DNA of 54,546 bases. It comes from a virus. The notes beneath the pieces were generated by a model. It ran no database searches, was not told the origin of the DNA, and was given only the letters and a program-made list of their open reading frames with translations. Positions 9,129 through 19,277 of this stretch are shown piece after piece (the stretch's first letter is position 1; every line of letters begins with the position of its first letter). The DNA is taken from positions 1-54,546 of the IMG/VR virus record IMGVR_UViG_3300043015_001816; one strand, given 5' to 3'. The position numbers and the translations under genes are program-made.

Positions 9129-9162
9129 TGGGGGCTTCGGCCCCCATTACCTGTCATTTTTT
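9129..9162 (+). terminator. GC-rich hairpin with TTCG loop after capsid gene
   Basis: Seven base pairs (T GGGGGC / GCCCCC A) close a TTCG tetraloop at 9129-9146, and a T-run follows at 9157-9162. The exceptionally stable stem just after the capsid stop codon should terminate part of the transcripts or protect the capsid mRNA 3' end. Confidence 0.75.
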
Positions 9163-9186
9163 GATTTTAATTTAATACTTAATAAA

Positions 9187-9939
9187 ATGCCTAGAAAAAA
9201 CCCAGCTTCCTCTTGGGAGCTAAAAGACAGAATTTATATTCTTAAAGGAGGATTGACTCCTGTGAACTACATATTGCGTTCACGACATCATCTAAACAAA
9301 CCCCTACAATATTTTGATGGAGCTAGAAGCAGATCTTTAAGATATGCATCAAACCAAGTTTCAATATTTGAAGATGAGCAAATGGGGGATGTAACACTTC
9401 CAGCTGTAATCTTTAAAGACGGAAAGCTTATTGTTCCAAAAGAAAATACTCTTTTGCAGCAATTTTTATCTATATATCATCCTGACCTTAATAAGGTGTA
9501 CATGGAGTTTGATGCAAACAGAGAAGCTGAATCAGAAGTTAAAACTGTAGAGCAAGAACTAGAAGCAATGAACATAGCTAAAGATCTTCCTATAGAAGAT
9601 TTAGAAGCTATCGCTAGAGTTGTTTTGAAGGGAAGAGTATCTGACATGGCCTCAAACGAAATAAGAAGAGACATGCTTATATACGCTAGAAGAAACCCTA
9701 AAGAGTTTATTGATTTAACTAAGGACGAAAACATTAACTTAAGAAACATAGCGGTCCGATCTGTTGAGATGGGAATCTTATTTATTAAGGATGATCAAAG
9801 AACAGTTTGCTGGAACGATGGCAAAAAAGAAAAGATTATTACTGTTCCTTATGGAGAAAATGTATATAGCGCATTAGCTGTTTACTTTAAAACAGACGAG
9901 GGACTAGATGTACTTCAGGCCATAAACAACAAGCTATAG
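9187..9939 (+). CDS. Virion-associated hypothetical protein, 250 aa
   Basis: Lies in the head gene cluster between two terminators, so it forms nearly its own transcription unit with the capsid gene. The N-terminal half is beta-rich (MGDVTLPAVIFKDGKLIVPK). The middle has a charged helical segment with VEQELEAMNIAKDLPIEDLE followed by a helical repeat-like region (ARRNPKEFIDLTKDENINLR). I recall similar proteins beside capsid genes in crAss-like phages, where they may be capsid-decorating or completion proteins. There is no catalytic motif. Confidence 0.6.
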   Translation: MPRKNPASSWELKDRIYILKGGLTPVNYILRSRHHLNKPLQYFDGARSRSLRYASNQVSIFEDEQMGDVTLPAVIFKDGKLIVPKENTLLQQFLSIYHPDLNKVYMEFDANREAESEVKTVEQELEAMNIAKDLPIEDLEAIARVVLKGRVSDMASNEIRRDMLIYARRNPKEFIDLTKDENINLRNIAVRSVEMGILFIKDDQRTVCWNDGKKEKIITVPYGENVYSALAVYFKTDEGLDVLQAINNKL

Positions 9940-9969
9940 TAAATCCACCTAAACTGTAGCTGAAATGAA

Positions 9970-9999
9970 GGGGTCGAAAATATCGACCTCTTTTTTTTT
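9970..9999 (+). terminator. Rho-independent terminator
   Basis: An eight-pair stem (GGGGTCGA 9970-9977 with TCGACCTC 9983-9990, one G:T) has a five-base loop and is followed at once by nine T residues. It separates the capsid unit from the head-tail connector genes. Confidence 0.9.
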
Positions 10000-10001
10000 C
10001 G

Positions 10002-10009
10002 TACATTTG
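10002..10009 (+). promoter_or_regulatory. TAnnTTTG promoter element just upstream of connector genes
   Basis: TACATTTG matches the Bacteroidetes -7 element exactly and begins two bases after the terminator's T-run, so a new start here would be logical. The ATG follows four bases after the element (10014), so the transcript would be leaderless or nearly so. No -33 TTG is visible because the terminator stem occupies that place. Confidence 0.45.
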
Positions 10010-10013
10010 TATC

Positions 10014-10700
10014 ATGATAAATCATGTAAGAAATACTGTTTTAACTGTTCTCAATAAGGAGAATAGAGGCTTCATTACGCCTCAACAATTTAACTCGTAC
10101 GCTAAACATGCGCAACAATTGTTGTTTAATCAAAAGGTTTCTGAGTACTCAAGGATGGTGGCTCAAAGAAATTCGAGGATGATTTCTACAGACTTTATGG
10201 ATCGAGTGGATATTTTAAAATCTGCCTTAGAAGCGTTTACTGTAGAGGAGACTGTTACAAAATCTATTGATAGATATGCAAAGCCATCAAGCATTCAGCA
10301 TTTAGTGGCTATTAGATACAACAACAAAGATGTCGAACAAGTGTCGAGAGATAAGGAAAGATATTTAGTTGGTTCAAACCTTACCGATCCAACAGAGAAT
10401 TACCCAGTGTTTGTTGATAGGGGTAGCGATATTATTGTTTACCCAACAACACTTGCTCAAAATGTAGATTTTATATTTATTAGAAATCCAAAAGATCCTA
10501 AATGGACCTATAATACTGTTGGAGAGAATCCAATATTTAATATTAACGCACCTGACTATCAAGATTTTGAACTAGATGAAGATGAGTCTGTAAACTTGAT
10601 TGTAGAGATATTGAAACTGACTGGTGTTACGATTAGAGAATCAGAAGTAACGCAAGCGGCTACAACTATCGACCAGGTAAATACAAGCAAAGAAGCATAA
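10014..10700 (+). CDS. Head-tail connector / ring protein, 228 aa
   Basis: The N-terminus INHVRNTVLTVLNKENRGFI with TPQQFNSYAKHAQQLLF is a recognisable signature of a ring (adaptor) protein found after the capsid in crAss-like and other Bacteroidetes podophages. The rest alternates helical and beta regions, with YPVFVDRGSDIIVYPTT in the middle. The protein would stack below the portal as part of the short tail. It is followed one base later by a second ring protein, as in relatives. The biochemical role is inferred from homologues. Confidence 0.75.
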   Translation: MINHVRNTVLTVLNKENRGFITPQQFNSYAKHAQQLLFNQKVSEYSRMVAQRNSRMISTDFMDRVDILKSALEAFTVEETVTKSIDRYAKPSSIQHLVAIRYNNKDVEQVSRDKERYLVGSNLTDPTENYPVFVDRGSDIIVYPTTLAQNVDFIFIRNPKDPKWTYNTVGENPIFNINAPDYQDFELDEDESVNLIVEILKLTGVTIRESEVTQAATTIDQVNTSKEA

Positions 10701-10701
10701 G

Positions 10702-11559
10702 ATGGCCTTAACTGATCAACAATATTATTCCTCGGCAGACAATTATGGTGGCTCACAATTTGTGTCTCTTAAAAATATTATAAACAACTTCTATCTGTTT
10801 TATGTAGGAGATGAAAAGTTAATTAATAATGTTAGTAGGTTTGATGTTGTCTTTCATGCTAAAAGGGCTGTTCAAGAATTAAACTATGATGCCCTAAGAA
10901 ATGTAAAAGCATTAGAGCTGGAGCTTCCAAATACTTTGCAGCTTGTTCTTCCAAAAGATTTCGTTAATCTAGTTAGATTGTCTTGGGTAGATGAAAGGGG
11001 AAGGTTGCATCCTTTAATGGTTGACAACAACACTACAATCGCTAAAGCATATCTTCAAGATAATAACTATAACATTTTGTTTGATAGTAATGGGGTAGCC
11101 CTAGAGGGAAATTCTTATATAGAGGATAAGCTATCTCAAATTGAAAATACAACTCAAGATGCGGTATCATCTTTAAGTGATGAGTTTTTTGGAGGAAGGT
11201 TTGGATTGGATCCTTCAATATCTAATGTTAATGGAAGATACAATATAGACAAAGCAGCTGGTGTTATAAGGTTTAGCTCTGAAGTAAAAGGCAAATATGT
11301 TGTTATTGAATATATAACAGATGGATTGGATTATTTAACTGAAGATGAAATACAGATAAACAAGCTGGCAGAAGACTACATGTATAAGCAAATAGCATAC
11401 GAAGTTATCAAGCATAAGTTTAATATTCAAGAATACGTTGTTCGTAGAATTAAAAACGAAGCGTATGCTTCGATGAAAAACATGAAAATCCGTTTAATGG
11501 ACATCCATCCTTTCGATTTAATTCAAACATTGAAGGGAAGAAACAAATGGATTAAATAA
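10702..11559 (+). CDS. Head-tail ring / tail adaptor protein, 285 aa
   Basis: Contains FVSLKNIINNFYLFYVGDEK, FDVVFHAKRAVQELNYDAL and LPKDFVNLVRLSWVDERG, a pattern I associate with the second ring/adaptor protein of crAss-like phages, which links the portal to the tail hub. The stop codon overlaps the start of the next gene by one base (TAATG), so the connector genes and the large tail protein are translated as a coupled set. There is no enzymatic motif. Confidence 0.78.
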   Translation: MALTDQQYYSSADNYGGSQFVSLKNIINNFYLFYVGDEKLINNVSRFDVVFHAKRAVQELNYDALRNVKALELELPNTLQLVLPKDFVNLVRLSWVDERGRLHPLMVDNNTTIAKAYLQDNNYNILFDSNGVALEGNSYIEDKLSQIENTTQDAVSSLSDEFFGGRFGLDPSISNVNGRYNIDKAAGVIRFSSEVKGKYVVIEYITDGLDYLTEDEIQINKLAEDYMYKQIAYEVIKHKFNIQEYVVRRIKNEAYASMKNMKIRLMDIHPFDLIQTLKGRNKWIK

Positions 11560-14500
11560 TGAAGTTTAAAAATATCTTTAGTTCTGGAAAAATGAACAAA
11601 GACCTCGATGAACGACTTGTTCAGAAGGGTGAGTATCGTGATGCATTAAATCTTAAAGTTTCTAATTCAACTGGATCCGACGTAGGGTCTGTTGAAAATG
11701 AAATGTCCAATGCTGTGCTCACAAATCTTAATATGGGCACCAATGCTGTATGTATAGGTTCAGTTGCAGATGATGCAAACAATATGATATATTGGTTTGT
11801 TAGATCAGAAACGGGAAGTTATATATGTGAGTATGATGTTGACAATGATTCTTCAGAATTTGTTTTACTTGACACTAGGACTGGAAAGAACAATGTTCTA
11901 AACTTTACAAAGACAAACTTTATTGAGGGTAATGTTTTAATAGACATAGATAATAATAAAAAGTTTTTGTTTTTTACGGATGGCATTAACCCGCCGAGAA
12001 GAATTGAAGTAAACTCTGCAAAACTTATAGATGGGAATGATTTTGACAAATATGATATAGATGTTGTTCAGAAGCCGCCCTTATACCCTCCGTCGATAAC
12101 ACTACAATCAGCGTCTAATGCAGAGAATAGTATAGAGGAAAGGTTCTTATATTTTTCATATCGCTATAAATATAAGCATGGTGAATATTCAGCCATATCT
12201 CCTTTTTCAGAGCCTGCGTTTTTTCCAAAAACTTTTTCAATAGACTTTACCTCTGGGCTAAACAAATCCATGGTAAACAATTATGGGAGCGTCGATGTTT
12301 CATTTGACACTGGAGCAAAGAATGTTACAGATGTTGAAATAATATTCAAGGAGAGTAATTCAAGTACTCTGTATGTTGCAGAATCTTTTAACAAAGAGGA
12401 TAAGAGCTGGTCAAACAGTCAAACACAAACATTTACTTTTGATAATTCAAAAATATACAAAGTCCTTCCAGAGAAAGAGCTTCTTAGGGTTTATGATAAT
12501 GTTCCTTTAAAAGCTAAAACTCAACAACTAATAGGCAATAGAATTGTTTATGGCAACTATGTTGAGAACTTTAATCTAGTTAATGCTAATGGAGAAAATA
12601 TAAAGCCTAACATTTCTGCCGCTCTATCTGCAAGCACAATAACTTCAGCTCCAGTAAAAAGTGTTAAGTCAAACAAAGACTATGAGATTGGTCTGGTTTA
12701 TTTAGATGATTATGGCAGATCAACAACTGTTGTAACTTCAGAGGGAAATTCTGTAAACGTTCCTTTGGGTAGTCAAAAACTACAAAATGAACTAACAATT
12801 ACTATCGACCACTTCCCCCCAGCTTTTGCAAAAAAGTATAGGGTTTATGTGAAGCAAAGTAAGGGTGATTATGAATCAATATCTCCTGCTATATTCTATG
12901 AAGAAGAAGAGACTGGATATGTTTATGTTCAGTTAAATGGAAATGATAAGAATAAAATTAAAGAAGGCGATTTCTTAGTTGTTAAAGCAGACAGTAGGGG
13001 AGCTAAAACTGGTCTTATTGAAACTCAAGTTTTAGAAATTAAGGAATACAATGTTAACTTTTTAGAAGACAGTACATATCCAGGAGCGGGGGACCCTCCA
13101 ATTGCACAACAAGCTGGACTATATGCTAAGTTTAAGCCAAGTGGATATAGTCTCTCTACCTCTGATTACGATAGAACAGAGCATACAGACTACGATGATT
13201 CAAGTAACGGAAGGGACAATCCATTAGGCATAAGCTTTTCGTCTTCTTCTGTTGAAGGTCCGTTTTATTATGGAACAAATGGAAGTGTTACCGATGTTAC
13301 TATTGGTGGGACATATAATATAGCACAGGAATTTGCAAGAGTAAGAATAGAAATTGACGGAATAAATGTTGATGTAAACGGAGACGGGTCATTGATTGTG
13401 GATACTTTCCAATGGTCGGTTGATACATTAGACAATGATGCCACAAACACTTTAAATGCGACTGGAATTACAATAACTCCGGGAACGCCAATTGCTTTGA
13501 CTGGATCTGGATTAACTATAGATTTTGCTGCTGCAACTGGACATACGCTTGGAGACAGATGGATGTTTAATGCAAGACCATCTTCTGTTACCAATAAATA
13601 TACAGGGTTAAGATTTAGTAAGGCATTTTCTACATTTAGAAGCTTCAGTAAAGAAGAAGAGGAAATTAATCTTGGAACGATAATAAACATAACCTATGAC
13701 GAATATAATAGGGCAAATCAGTATGTTACACACGAATTTGTTTCAAATCAACGATACGAAAACTTAGAAGAATGGTACCATGAAAGTGGGGCTAAAGCTA
13801 CAATAGGAAATGATATCACAGAGGAAAGAATATTCTTTCTTAGAGGAACATACGGAGATGTTCAGTCAAACATAACCGGAGATCCTAACGACGATCTTTT
13901 AATGATCATTAGATCTAACTTCACACAAGAAGGTGATGCATCAAAAAGAGTTAAGGTTAACAATAATATAGTTTTGTTGTCTAGAACTAGTGACGACATA
14001 ATTAATTTTGAAACTAAACCAGAAAATATAAATTCAGAAATATTCTACGAGCTACCAGCAACGTATGAAATAAATAGTCAGGGATACCACGATGTTCCTG
14101 GAGGTGGAACTGCTCAGACTGATAGCAACGCAGCTACATTCACTATACCTTTCTTTAATTGTTTTTCTTGGGGCAACTGTGTTGAGTCGTATAAAATAAA
14201 AGATGACTTTAATGCTAAGTATTTTGAGCCAGAAAATAGGCCCTCTTCGAATTTAAAAGATTATAAGCAGAACAATAGGACCACATCATTGACTTACAGC
14301 AATGTCTATGATCAAACAACTAAGTATAATGGGCTAAATGAATTTAACCTTTCAACTGTCAATTACAAAGATATGGATGACTTCTATGGAAGCATCAATA
14401 AGATTGTAGGAAGAGAGGCTGACTTAGTTGTATTCCAGGAGAATAGGGTTTCTAAATTATTATTCAACAAGAATGTTCTTTTCAATGCTGACGGAAGTGG

Positions 14501-17500
14501 AAATGTTGCTGCATCAACAGATATATTAGGGCAGGTTTTACCATATCTTGGAGAGTATGGAATCACTGCAAATCCTTTTTCTGTGGTAATATGGGGAGGG
14601 AGAATATATTTTGTAGACGAAAGAAGGAGAGTTGTATGTCGATTGTCACAAGATGGAATTACTCAGATCTCTGATTATGGAATGATAGACTGGTTTGGTG
14701 ACAACTTAAAGATTACTCCAGATGTGATAGGCGGATACGATCCAATGGATAGAACTTATTCCATAGCACTTAGAGGAAGCCAAGAAGAGTGGAGAGAAGA
14801 TGAAGTTGAATGTGAAATATTGTACGACAGCACTGACACTGATAGCGACGGAACAGTTGACTCTATTGACACAGATGATGATGACGATATCGTTCCAGAT
14901 GTTAATGACGCATTCCCATTAGACTCAACAGAAGCAACTGACACGGATGGCGATGGAGTCGGGGACAACACAGATACTGACGACGATGGAGATGGAGTGC
15001 CAGATGCAAACGATGCATTCCCCCTAGATGAAACTGAATCTGTTGATACAGATGGAGACGGCATCGGCGATAACGCCGACACTGACGATGACGGGGATGG
15101 AGTACCAGATATTGATGAGGGAGACATGGATAGTGACGGAATAGATGACAACAACGACACCGACACTGATGGGGATGGAACATTAAACGTTGATGATTTA
15201 GACGATGACAATGACGGAGTTCCCGATGTAAGTGATGCATTCCCAACAGATCCAGACGAAACATTAGATACCGACGAAGATGGAATTGGCAATAATACAG
15301 ACACCGACGATGACGATGACGGTGTTCTTGATGTTAAAGATGACTTCCCCTTAGATCCCAATGAAAATACTGACACCGATGATGATGGCATAGGTGACAA
15401 TGCTGATCCAGATGATGACGGGGATGGAGTACCAGATATTGACGATGTGTTTCCTCTTGATTCTACAGAAGATACGGATACCGATAACGATGGTCTAGGA
15501 GATAATATAGATCCAGATGATGACGGAGATGGAATAGCTGATGTTAATGAGGGAGATACAGATGGAGACGGGACTCCAGACGATACGGATACAGATGATG
15601 ATAACGATGGAGTCCTTGACATAAACGACGACTTCCCATTAGATTCCTCTGAAACCACCGATACGGATGGTGATGGCATAGGGGATAATGCGGATACAGA
15701 TGACGATGGTGATGGTGTGCCAGATGTCAACGATGCGTTCCCATTAGACTCAACCGAAACAGTAGATACTGACAGTGACGGCATTGGCAATAATTCTGAT
15801 ACGGATGATGATAACGATGGAGTTCTGGATGTTGATGACGCATTTCCTTTAGATTCTTCAGAAACCACTGACACGGACGGAGATGGAACTGGCGATAACG
15901 CTGACACAGATGATGATAACGATGGAATATTAGACGTTGATGATGCGTTTCCTTTAGATCCAACAGACACAATTGATACTGATGGCGATGGTGTGGGTAA
16001 CAATACCGATACCGATGACGATGGAGACGGAGTTCTTGATGTAGATGATGATTTCCCACTAGACCCAACAGAGACAACCGACACTGATGGCGATGGTATT
16101 GGAGATAACACTGATACTGATGATGATAACGATGGAGTTCTTGATGTAGATGATGCGTTCCCGCTTGATGCAACGGAGACAGCTGACACAGATGGGGATG
16201 GAATAGGGAATAACACAGATACGGATGACGATGGCGATGGCGCATTAGACGTTGATGATGCGTTTCCTCTTGATGCTACAGAAAGTGTAGATACAGACGG
16301 GGACGGAACTGGAAATAATGCAGACACAGACGACGATAATGATGGAGTGTTAGACGTTGATGATGCATTTCCATTAGACGCTAGTGAATCGGTAGATACT
16401 GATGGCGATGGTATTGGAGATAACACTGATACTGACGATGATGGCGATGGCGTATTAGACACAGAAGACGCCGATCCATTGGACGCTAATGTAACTAAAA
16501 TCTCCCCAACAATAACATTTAATAATCAAACAGTAACTTACGGAGACTCTGACTTTGTAGTTAGTGCCTCATCTAATTCGGCAGGAGCTATAACTTATTC
16601 TTCTTCGGATACAGGGGTGGCTACCATATCTGGAGACATTGTAGCAATACAAGGAGCCGGAAGCACCACTGTAACTGCAAATCAAGTTGCGGATGGAATA
16701 TATTTGTCTGGATCACAGACAATGACGCTTACAGTTCAAAAAGCAAGTCCGACTATTACATTCTCTAACCTTTCTGCTACTTATGGAGATCCAAATATTA
16801 CACTTACGGCAGCATCAAATAGCACCGGAGCTATAACATACTCCTCTTTAGATCCTTCTGTTTCAACAATTTCTGGAAACACACTTACAATACTAGGGGC
16901 TGGATCGGATACTGTAACAGCTTCTCAAGTGGCAGACTCTAATTATTTATCTGGTAGCAGAAGCGTAAATTTAACAGTTGCCAAGGCGTCTCCAACAATA
17001 GTTTTCCCTGACATTACATCTTACGCAAATAGTCCAGATTTTACATTAAGCCCAACGTCTAACAGTACAGGTGCTTTTACCTTTACGTCTTCAGATGTTT
17101 CTGTAGCTACAATATCTGGATCTACAGTAACTATGGTTGCTCAAGGAACTTCTACGTTAACAGCATCTCAAGCAGCTAATTCAAATTATCTTGCTGGGTC
17201 ACAGACCGCTTTGTTAACTGTAAATGCAGCCTCTGTGGACACAGACGGAGATGGTACGCCAGACATTACAGATACCGATGACGACAATGATGGAGTATTA
17301 GACGTCAACGATGCGTTCCCATTGGATGCAACAGAAAGTGTTGATACTGATGAAGATGGAATAGGCAATAATGCGGACACTGATGATGACGGAGATGGAG
17401 TTAGTGATTCACAGGAAGCCACAGATGGAACAGATCCGCTTGATGCAGATAGTGATGGAGACGGGATAGTAGATTCCGTTGATCCAGAGCCTCTAGTTTC

Positions 17501-19277
17501 TGCCAACAATAACGATAGAGATAGGTCTGGAGCAGGCAGAGGTTCATCTTGTCCTGAGCCAGAAAAATATATGTACATCGAAAACGTTAGACAATATAAT
17601 GCACTTGGCGGCGATAGCTATGGCATGGATGATTACAACGACAATTTACCATTCGAAACGTCTGATTCTGCGCTTTCAATTATTCCAAAAGCAAGTAGTG
17701 CCGTGACTACAGATAACACACCATACTTTCACACAAACAGGCTGGTTTCAAGTATTGATTTAACGGATGCAGTAAAGTTTTACGATGCGGTGAATAGACC
17801 CACCACTGGACTTATTCTGGAGGATGGTTATATAACAAAAGCAAGGGCTGTTGAGCTAGGATACACTATTGGCATACTGCCTAATAGAAACTCTAATGGT
17901 ATAGTAAGCGCAAAATCATTAACAAATCAATCAATTAACGACATACCAGACAATGCAATATTGATTTGTTACACAAACGACGTGATGCAACATCCTACTC
18001 AACCTTTCATTGTACCAAGGCATGAAGATAGTGCGGTGAGCCTTTGTGTTCCGATAGGTTTTAGGGAGGTTGACTTGCTGACTAAAGTAAACTCACGCAA
18101 GAGATTTAATGACATAAATGAAAGACACACACGTCGATGGCTTTTCTGGGATCAAGACTGTAATAATTCTAACTGGTATGAATTTGTAGGAACACCGACA
18201 TCTACACAGACAGGATGGGTTTTAACATATGAGAACCAAAGTTTGACATTCCCTCAAGTCACATCTTACACCGGGTCTGGGGGTACTGTCACATTTGGAA
18301 CAAAACATTCGGGTGGATCTGGAAATACCGTCCTTGTTCAAGATGGAGATGATGGGTTTGAAGTAAAAGCCGTTCAGGCTGGAATAAGTAAGATAGGGCC
18401 ATTATTTAGGCACTACGGCTTTCAACAAGAAACAATAAAGATGCATTCATACTACGACTCTTTAGAGCCAATAACAATAAATATAAAAAACTTAGATTAT
18501 GGAACAACATACAATTCGACTCCGACCTTAATTGCATCAGCCCTTAGCGGTGATATAAGTTCGGGCGTTTCTATAGATTCTAACGGAAATATAAATGTTA
18601 ATTCAATGGGTACGACAGTATACACTGGAGATTTAAATCACCCACAGTTTTCTGGAAGCGATCTATCTTTAACTAATCCCGTTGGAAAATTTGGTAGGCT
18701 AGGGATTTCCTTAAAAAGAACAAACACTACTACAGGACTGCAAGAAGACGCTCCATTTAAAGCGCAGTTTATAGCTCTAGACACAGGTGGAGATAGGGCC
18801 TTCCATATTGCGTCAACTGATGGTATTAATAACGTTAGTCCAACATACTTTTATGAAGTAGGAACAGGGACTCTGACTGCTCTCAACCATTATGTTACTA
18901 GGGCTAATTTACACTCAGCCCCAAGCACATTTGTTCCTTTAGACCAATGGAACGCCTACGCTAACGATTTAGTTTTTAGTAACAAATACGAGGGGATAGT
19001 ATTTGCTGATGGTAATAGTGTGTACGGTTCCGGCGCTCCTAATGCCAACACAAGAACAACAACATCAGGTTATAGCTCTACTTTAAGAGATATGTATTTT
19101 GTGCCAGTACGAGTGCAAGTCGATTTTAATCCCTACTATGGAATACTTATCATTCAGCCACAGGATGGAGACACGCCTAGTTCTCAAAGCTTCACAACAA
19201 GCGTATTCTTTGACGGAGAGGATATAAATAGTACTTATGAGACTGCGGTTGTAAAAAAACTAACCATAAATGTTTAG
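11559..19277 (+). CDS. Giant tail stabilisation/muzzle-type protein with TSP3 calcium-binding array, 2572 aa
   Basis: Residues 1-1090 follow the tail stabilisation (muzzle) family of crAss-like phages: SSGKMNKDLDERLVQKGEYR near the N-terminus, and a beta-propeller-like region ending near GGRIYFVDERRRVVCRLS. From residue 1093 to 1647 come 14 units of about 35 residues of the thrombospondin type 3 kind (DTDGDGIGDN...DTDDDGDGV...DAFPLD), which bind Ca2+ through aspartates. Residues about 1649-1890 are three Ig-like (Big-type) repeats starting SPTITF. Two more TSP3-like units follow (1894-1980), then a C-terminal part of about 590 residues without recognised domains. Homologues known to me are much shorter, so the array looks like an insertion that extends the tail tip. 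Likely a virion surface component with an adhesive or spacer function. Confidence 0.8.
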   Translation: MKFKNIFSSGKMNKDLDERLVQKGEYRDALNLKVSNSTGSDVGSVENEMSNAVLTNLNMGTNAVCIGSVADDANNMIYWFVRSETGSYICEYDVDNDSSEFVLLDTRTGKNNVLNFTKTNFIEGNVLIDIDNNKKFLFFTDGINPPRRIEVNSAKLIDGNDFDKYDIDVVQKPPLYPPSITLQSASNAENSIEERFLYFSYRYKYKHGEYSAISPFSEPAFFPKTFSIDFTSGLNKSMVNNYGSVDVSFDTGAKNVTDVEIIFKESNSSTLYVAESFNKEDKSWSNSQTQTFTFDNSKIYKVLPEKELLRVYDNVPLKAKTQQLIGNRIVYGNYVENFNLVNANGENIKPNISAALSASTITSAPVKSVKSNKDYEIGLVYLDDYGRSTTVVTSEGNSVNVPLGSQKLQNELTITIDHFPPAFAKKYRVYVKQSKGDYESISPAIFYEEEETGYVYVQLNGNDKNKIKEGDFLVVKADSRGAKTGLIETQVLEIKEYNVNFLEDSTYPGAGDPPIAQQAGLYAKFKPSGYSLSTSDYDRTEHTDYDDSSNGRDNPLGISFSSSSVEGPFYYGTNGSVTDVTIGGTYNIAQEFARVRIEIDGINVDVNGDGSLIVDTFQWSVDTLDNDATNTLNATGITITPGTPIALTGSGLTIDFAAATGHTLGDRWMFNARPSSVTNKYTGLRFSKAFSTFRSFSKEEEEINLGTIINITYDEYNRANQYVTHEFVSNQRYENLEEWYHESGAKATIGNDITEERIFFLRGTYGDVQSNITGDPNDDLLMIIRSNFTQEGDASKRVKVNNNIVLLSRTSDDIINFETKPENINSEIFYELPATYEINSQGYHDVPGGGTAQTDSNAATFTIPFFNCFSWGNCVESYKIKDDFNAKYFEPENRPSSNLKDYKQNNRTTSLTYSNVYDQTTKYNGLNEFNLSTVNYKDMDDFYGSINKIVGREADLVVFQENRVSKLLFNKNVLFNADGSGNVAASTDILGQVLPYLGEYGITANPFSVVIWGGRIYFVDERRRVVCRLSQDGITQISDYGMIDWFGDNLKITPDVIGGYDPMDRTYSIALRGSQEEWREDEVECEILYDSTDTDSDGTVDSIDTDDDDDIVPDVNDAFPLDSTEATDTDGDGVGDNTDTDDDGDGVPDANDAFPLDETESVDTDGDGIGDNADTDDDGDGVPDIDEGDMDSDGIDDNNDTDTDGDGTLNVDDLDDDNDGVPDVSDAFPTDPDETLDTDEDGIGNNTDTDDDDDGVLDVKDDFPLDPNENTDTDDDGIGDNADPDDDGDGVPDIDDVFPLDSTEDTDTDNDGLGDNIDPDDDGDGIADVNEGDTDGDGTPDDTDTDDDNDGVLDINDDFPLDSSETTDTDGDGIGDNADTDDDGDGVPDVNDAFPLDSTETVDTDSDGIGNNSDTDDDNDGVLDVDDAFPLDSSETTDTDGDGTGDNADTDDDNDGILDVDDAFPLDPTDTIDTDGDGVGNNTDTDDDGDGVLDVDDDFPLDPTETTDTDGDGIGDNTDTDDDNDGVLDVDDAFPLDATETADTDGDGIGNNTDTDDDGDGALDVDDAFPLDATESVDTDGDGTGNNADTDDDNDGVLDVDDAFPLDASESVDTDGDGIGDNTDTDDDGDGVLDTEDADPLDANVTKISPTITFNNQTVTYGDSDFVVSASSNSAGAITYSSSDTGVATISGDIVAIQGAGSTTVTANQVADGIYLSGSQTMTLTVQKASPTITFSNLSATYGDPNITLTAASNSTGAITYSSLDPSVSTISGNTLTILGAGSDTVTASQVADSNYLSGSRSVNLTVAKASPTIVFPDITSYANSPDFTLSPTSNSTGAFTFTSSDVSVATISGSTVTMVAQGTSTLTASQAANSNYLAGSQTALLTVNAASVDTDGDGTPDITDTDDDNDGVLDVNDAFPLDATESVDTDEDGIGNNADTDDDGDGVSDSQEATDGTDPLDADSDGDGIVDSVDPEPLVSANNNDRDRSGAGRGSSCPEPEKYMYIENVRQYNALGGDSYGMDDYNDNLPFETSDSALSIIPKASSAVTTDNTPYFHTNRLVSSIDLTDAVKFYDAVNRPTTGLILEDGYITKARAVELGYTIGILPNRNSNGIVSAKSLTNQSINDIPDNAILICYTNDVMQHPTQPFIVPRHEDSAVSLCVPIGFREVDLLTKVNSRKRFNDINERHTRRWLFWDQDCNNSNWYEFVGTPTSTQTGWVLTYENQSLTFPQVTSYTGSGGTVTFGTKHSGGSGNTVLVQDGDDGFEVKAVQAGISKIGPLFRHYGFQQETIKMHSYYDSLEPITINIKNLDYGTTYNSTPTLIASALSGDISSGVSIDSNGNINVNSMGTTVYTGDLNHPQFSGSDLSLTNPVGKFGRLGISLKRTNTTTGLQEDAPFKAQFIALDTGGDRAFHIASTDGINNVSPTYFYEVGTGTLTALNHYVTRANLHSAPSTFVPLDQWNAYANDLVFSNKYEGIVFADGNSVYGSGAPNANTRTTTSGYSSTLRDMYFVPVRVQVDFNPYYGILIIQPQDGDTPSSQSFTTSVFFDGEDINSTYETAVVKKLTINV
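14835..16500 (+). repeat. Tandem array of 14 TSP3-like calcium-binding units
   Basis: Period 105 bases (35 residues), with two units lengthened by extra D-rich stretches near 15110-15250 and 15535-15600. Each unit has the pattern D-T-D-x-D-G then D-T-D-D-D-x-D-G and ends with DAFPLD or a variant. Units differ by many synonymous changes, so the array is old enough to have diverged at DNA level while the protein pattern is kept, which suggests selection on the protein. Confidence 0.9.
16504..17229 (+). repeat. Three Ig-like (Big-type) repeats inside the tail protein
   Basis: Three units of about 80 residues start with SPTITF or SPTIVF and contain GAITYSS/GAFTFTS, VATISG or VSTISG, and end with a LTV strand plus Lys/Asn-Ala. 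This is the common bacterial Ig-like surface domain pattern. They separate the long and short TSP3 arrays. Confidence 0.8.
17238..17499 (+). repeat. Second short TSP3-like array (two units)
   Basis: Two further D-rich units (DTDGDGTPDITDTDDDNDG and a longer degenerate one with TDGTDPLDADSDGDGIVD) follow the Ig-like repeats and end at PEPLV. The pattern is the same as the main array, so the Ig-like block looks inserted into one original array. Confidence 0.8.

Noticed and set aside
15727-16245. Leftward 172-residue His/Leu/Arg-rich frame in the same array
   Set aside because: Also a by-product of the low-complexity repeat; the composition is not protein-like and it lies inside the real tail gene.
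14756-16462. Long leftward open frame of 568 residues, Ser/Pro-rich, opposite the TSP3 array
   Set aside because: It is the mirror of the Asp-rich repeat codons (GAT/GAC/GGA), which cannot produce stop codons in this reverse frame. There is no start context, and real genes on both sides read rightward.
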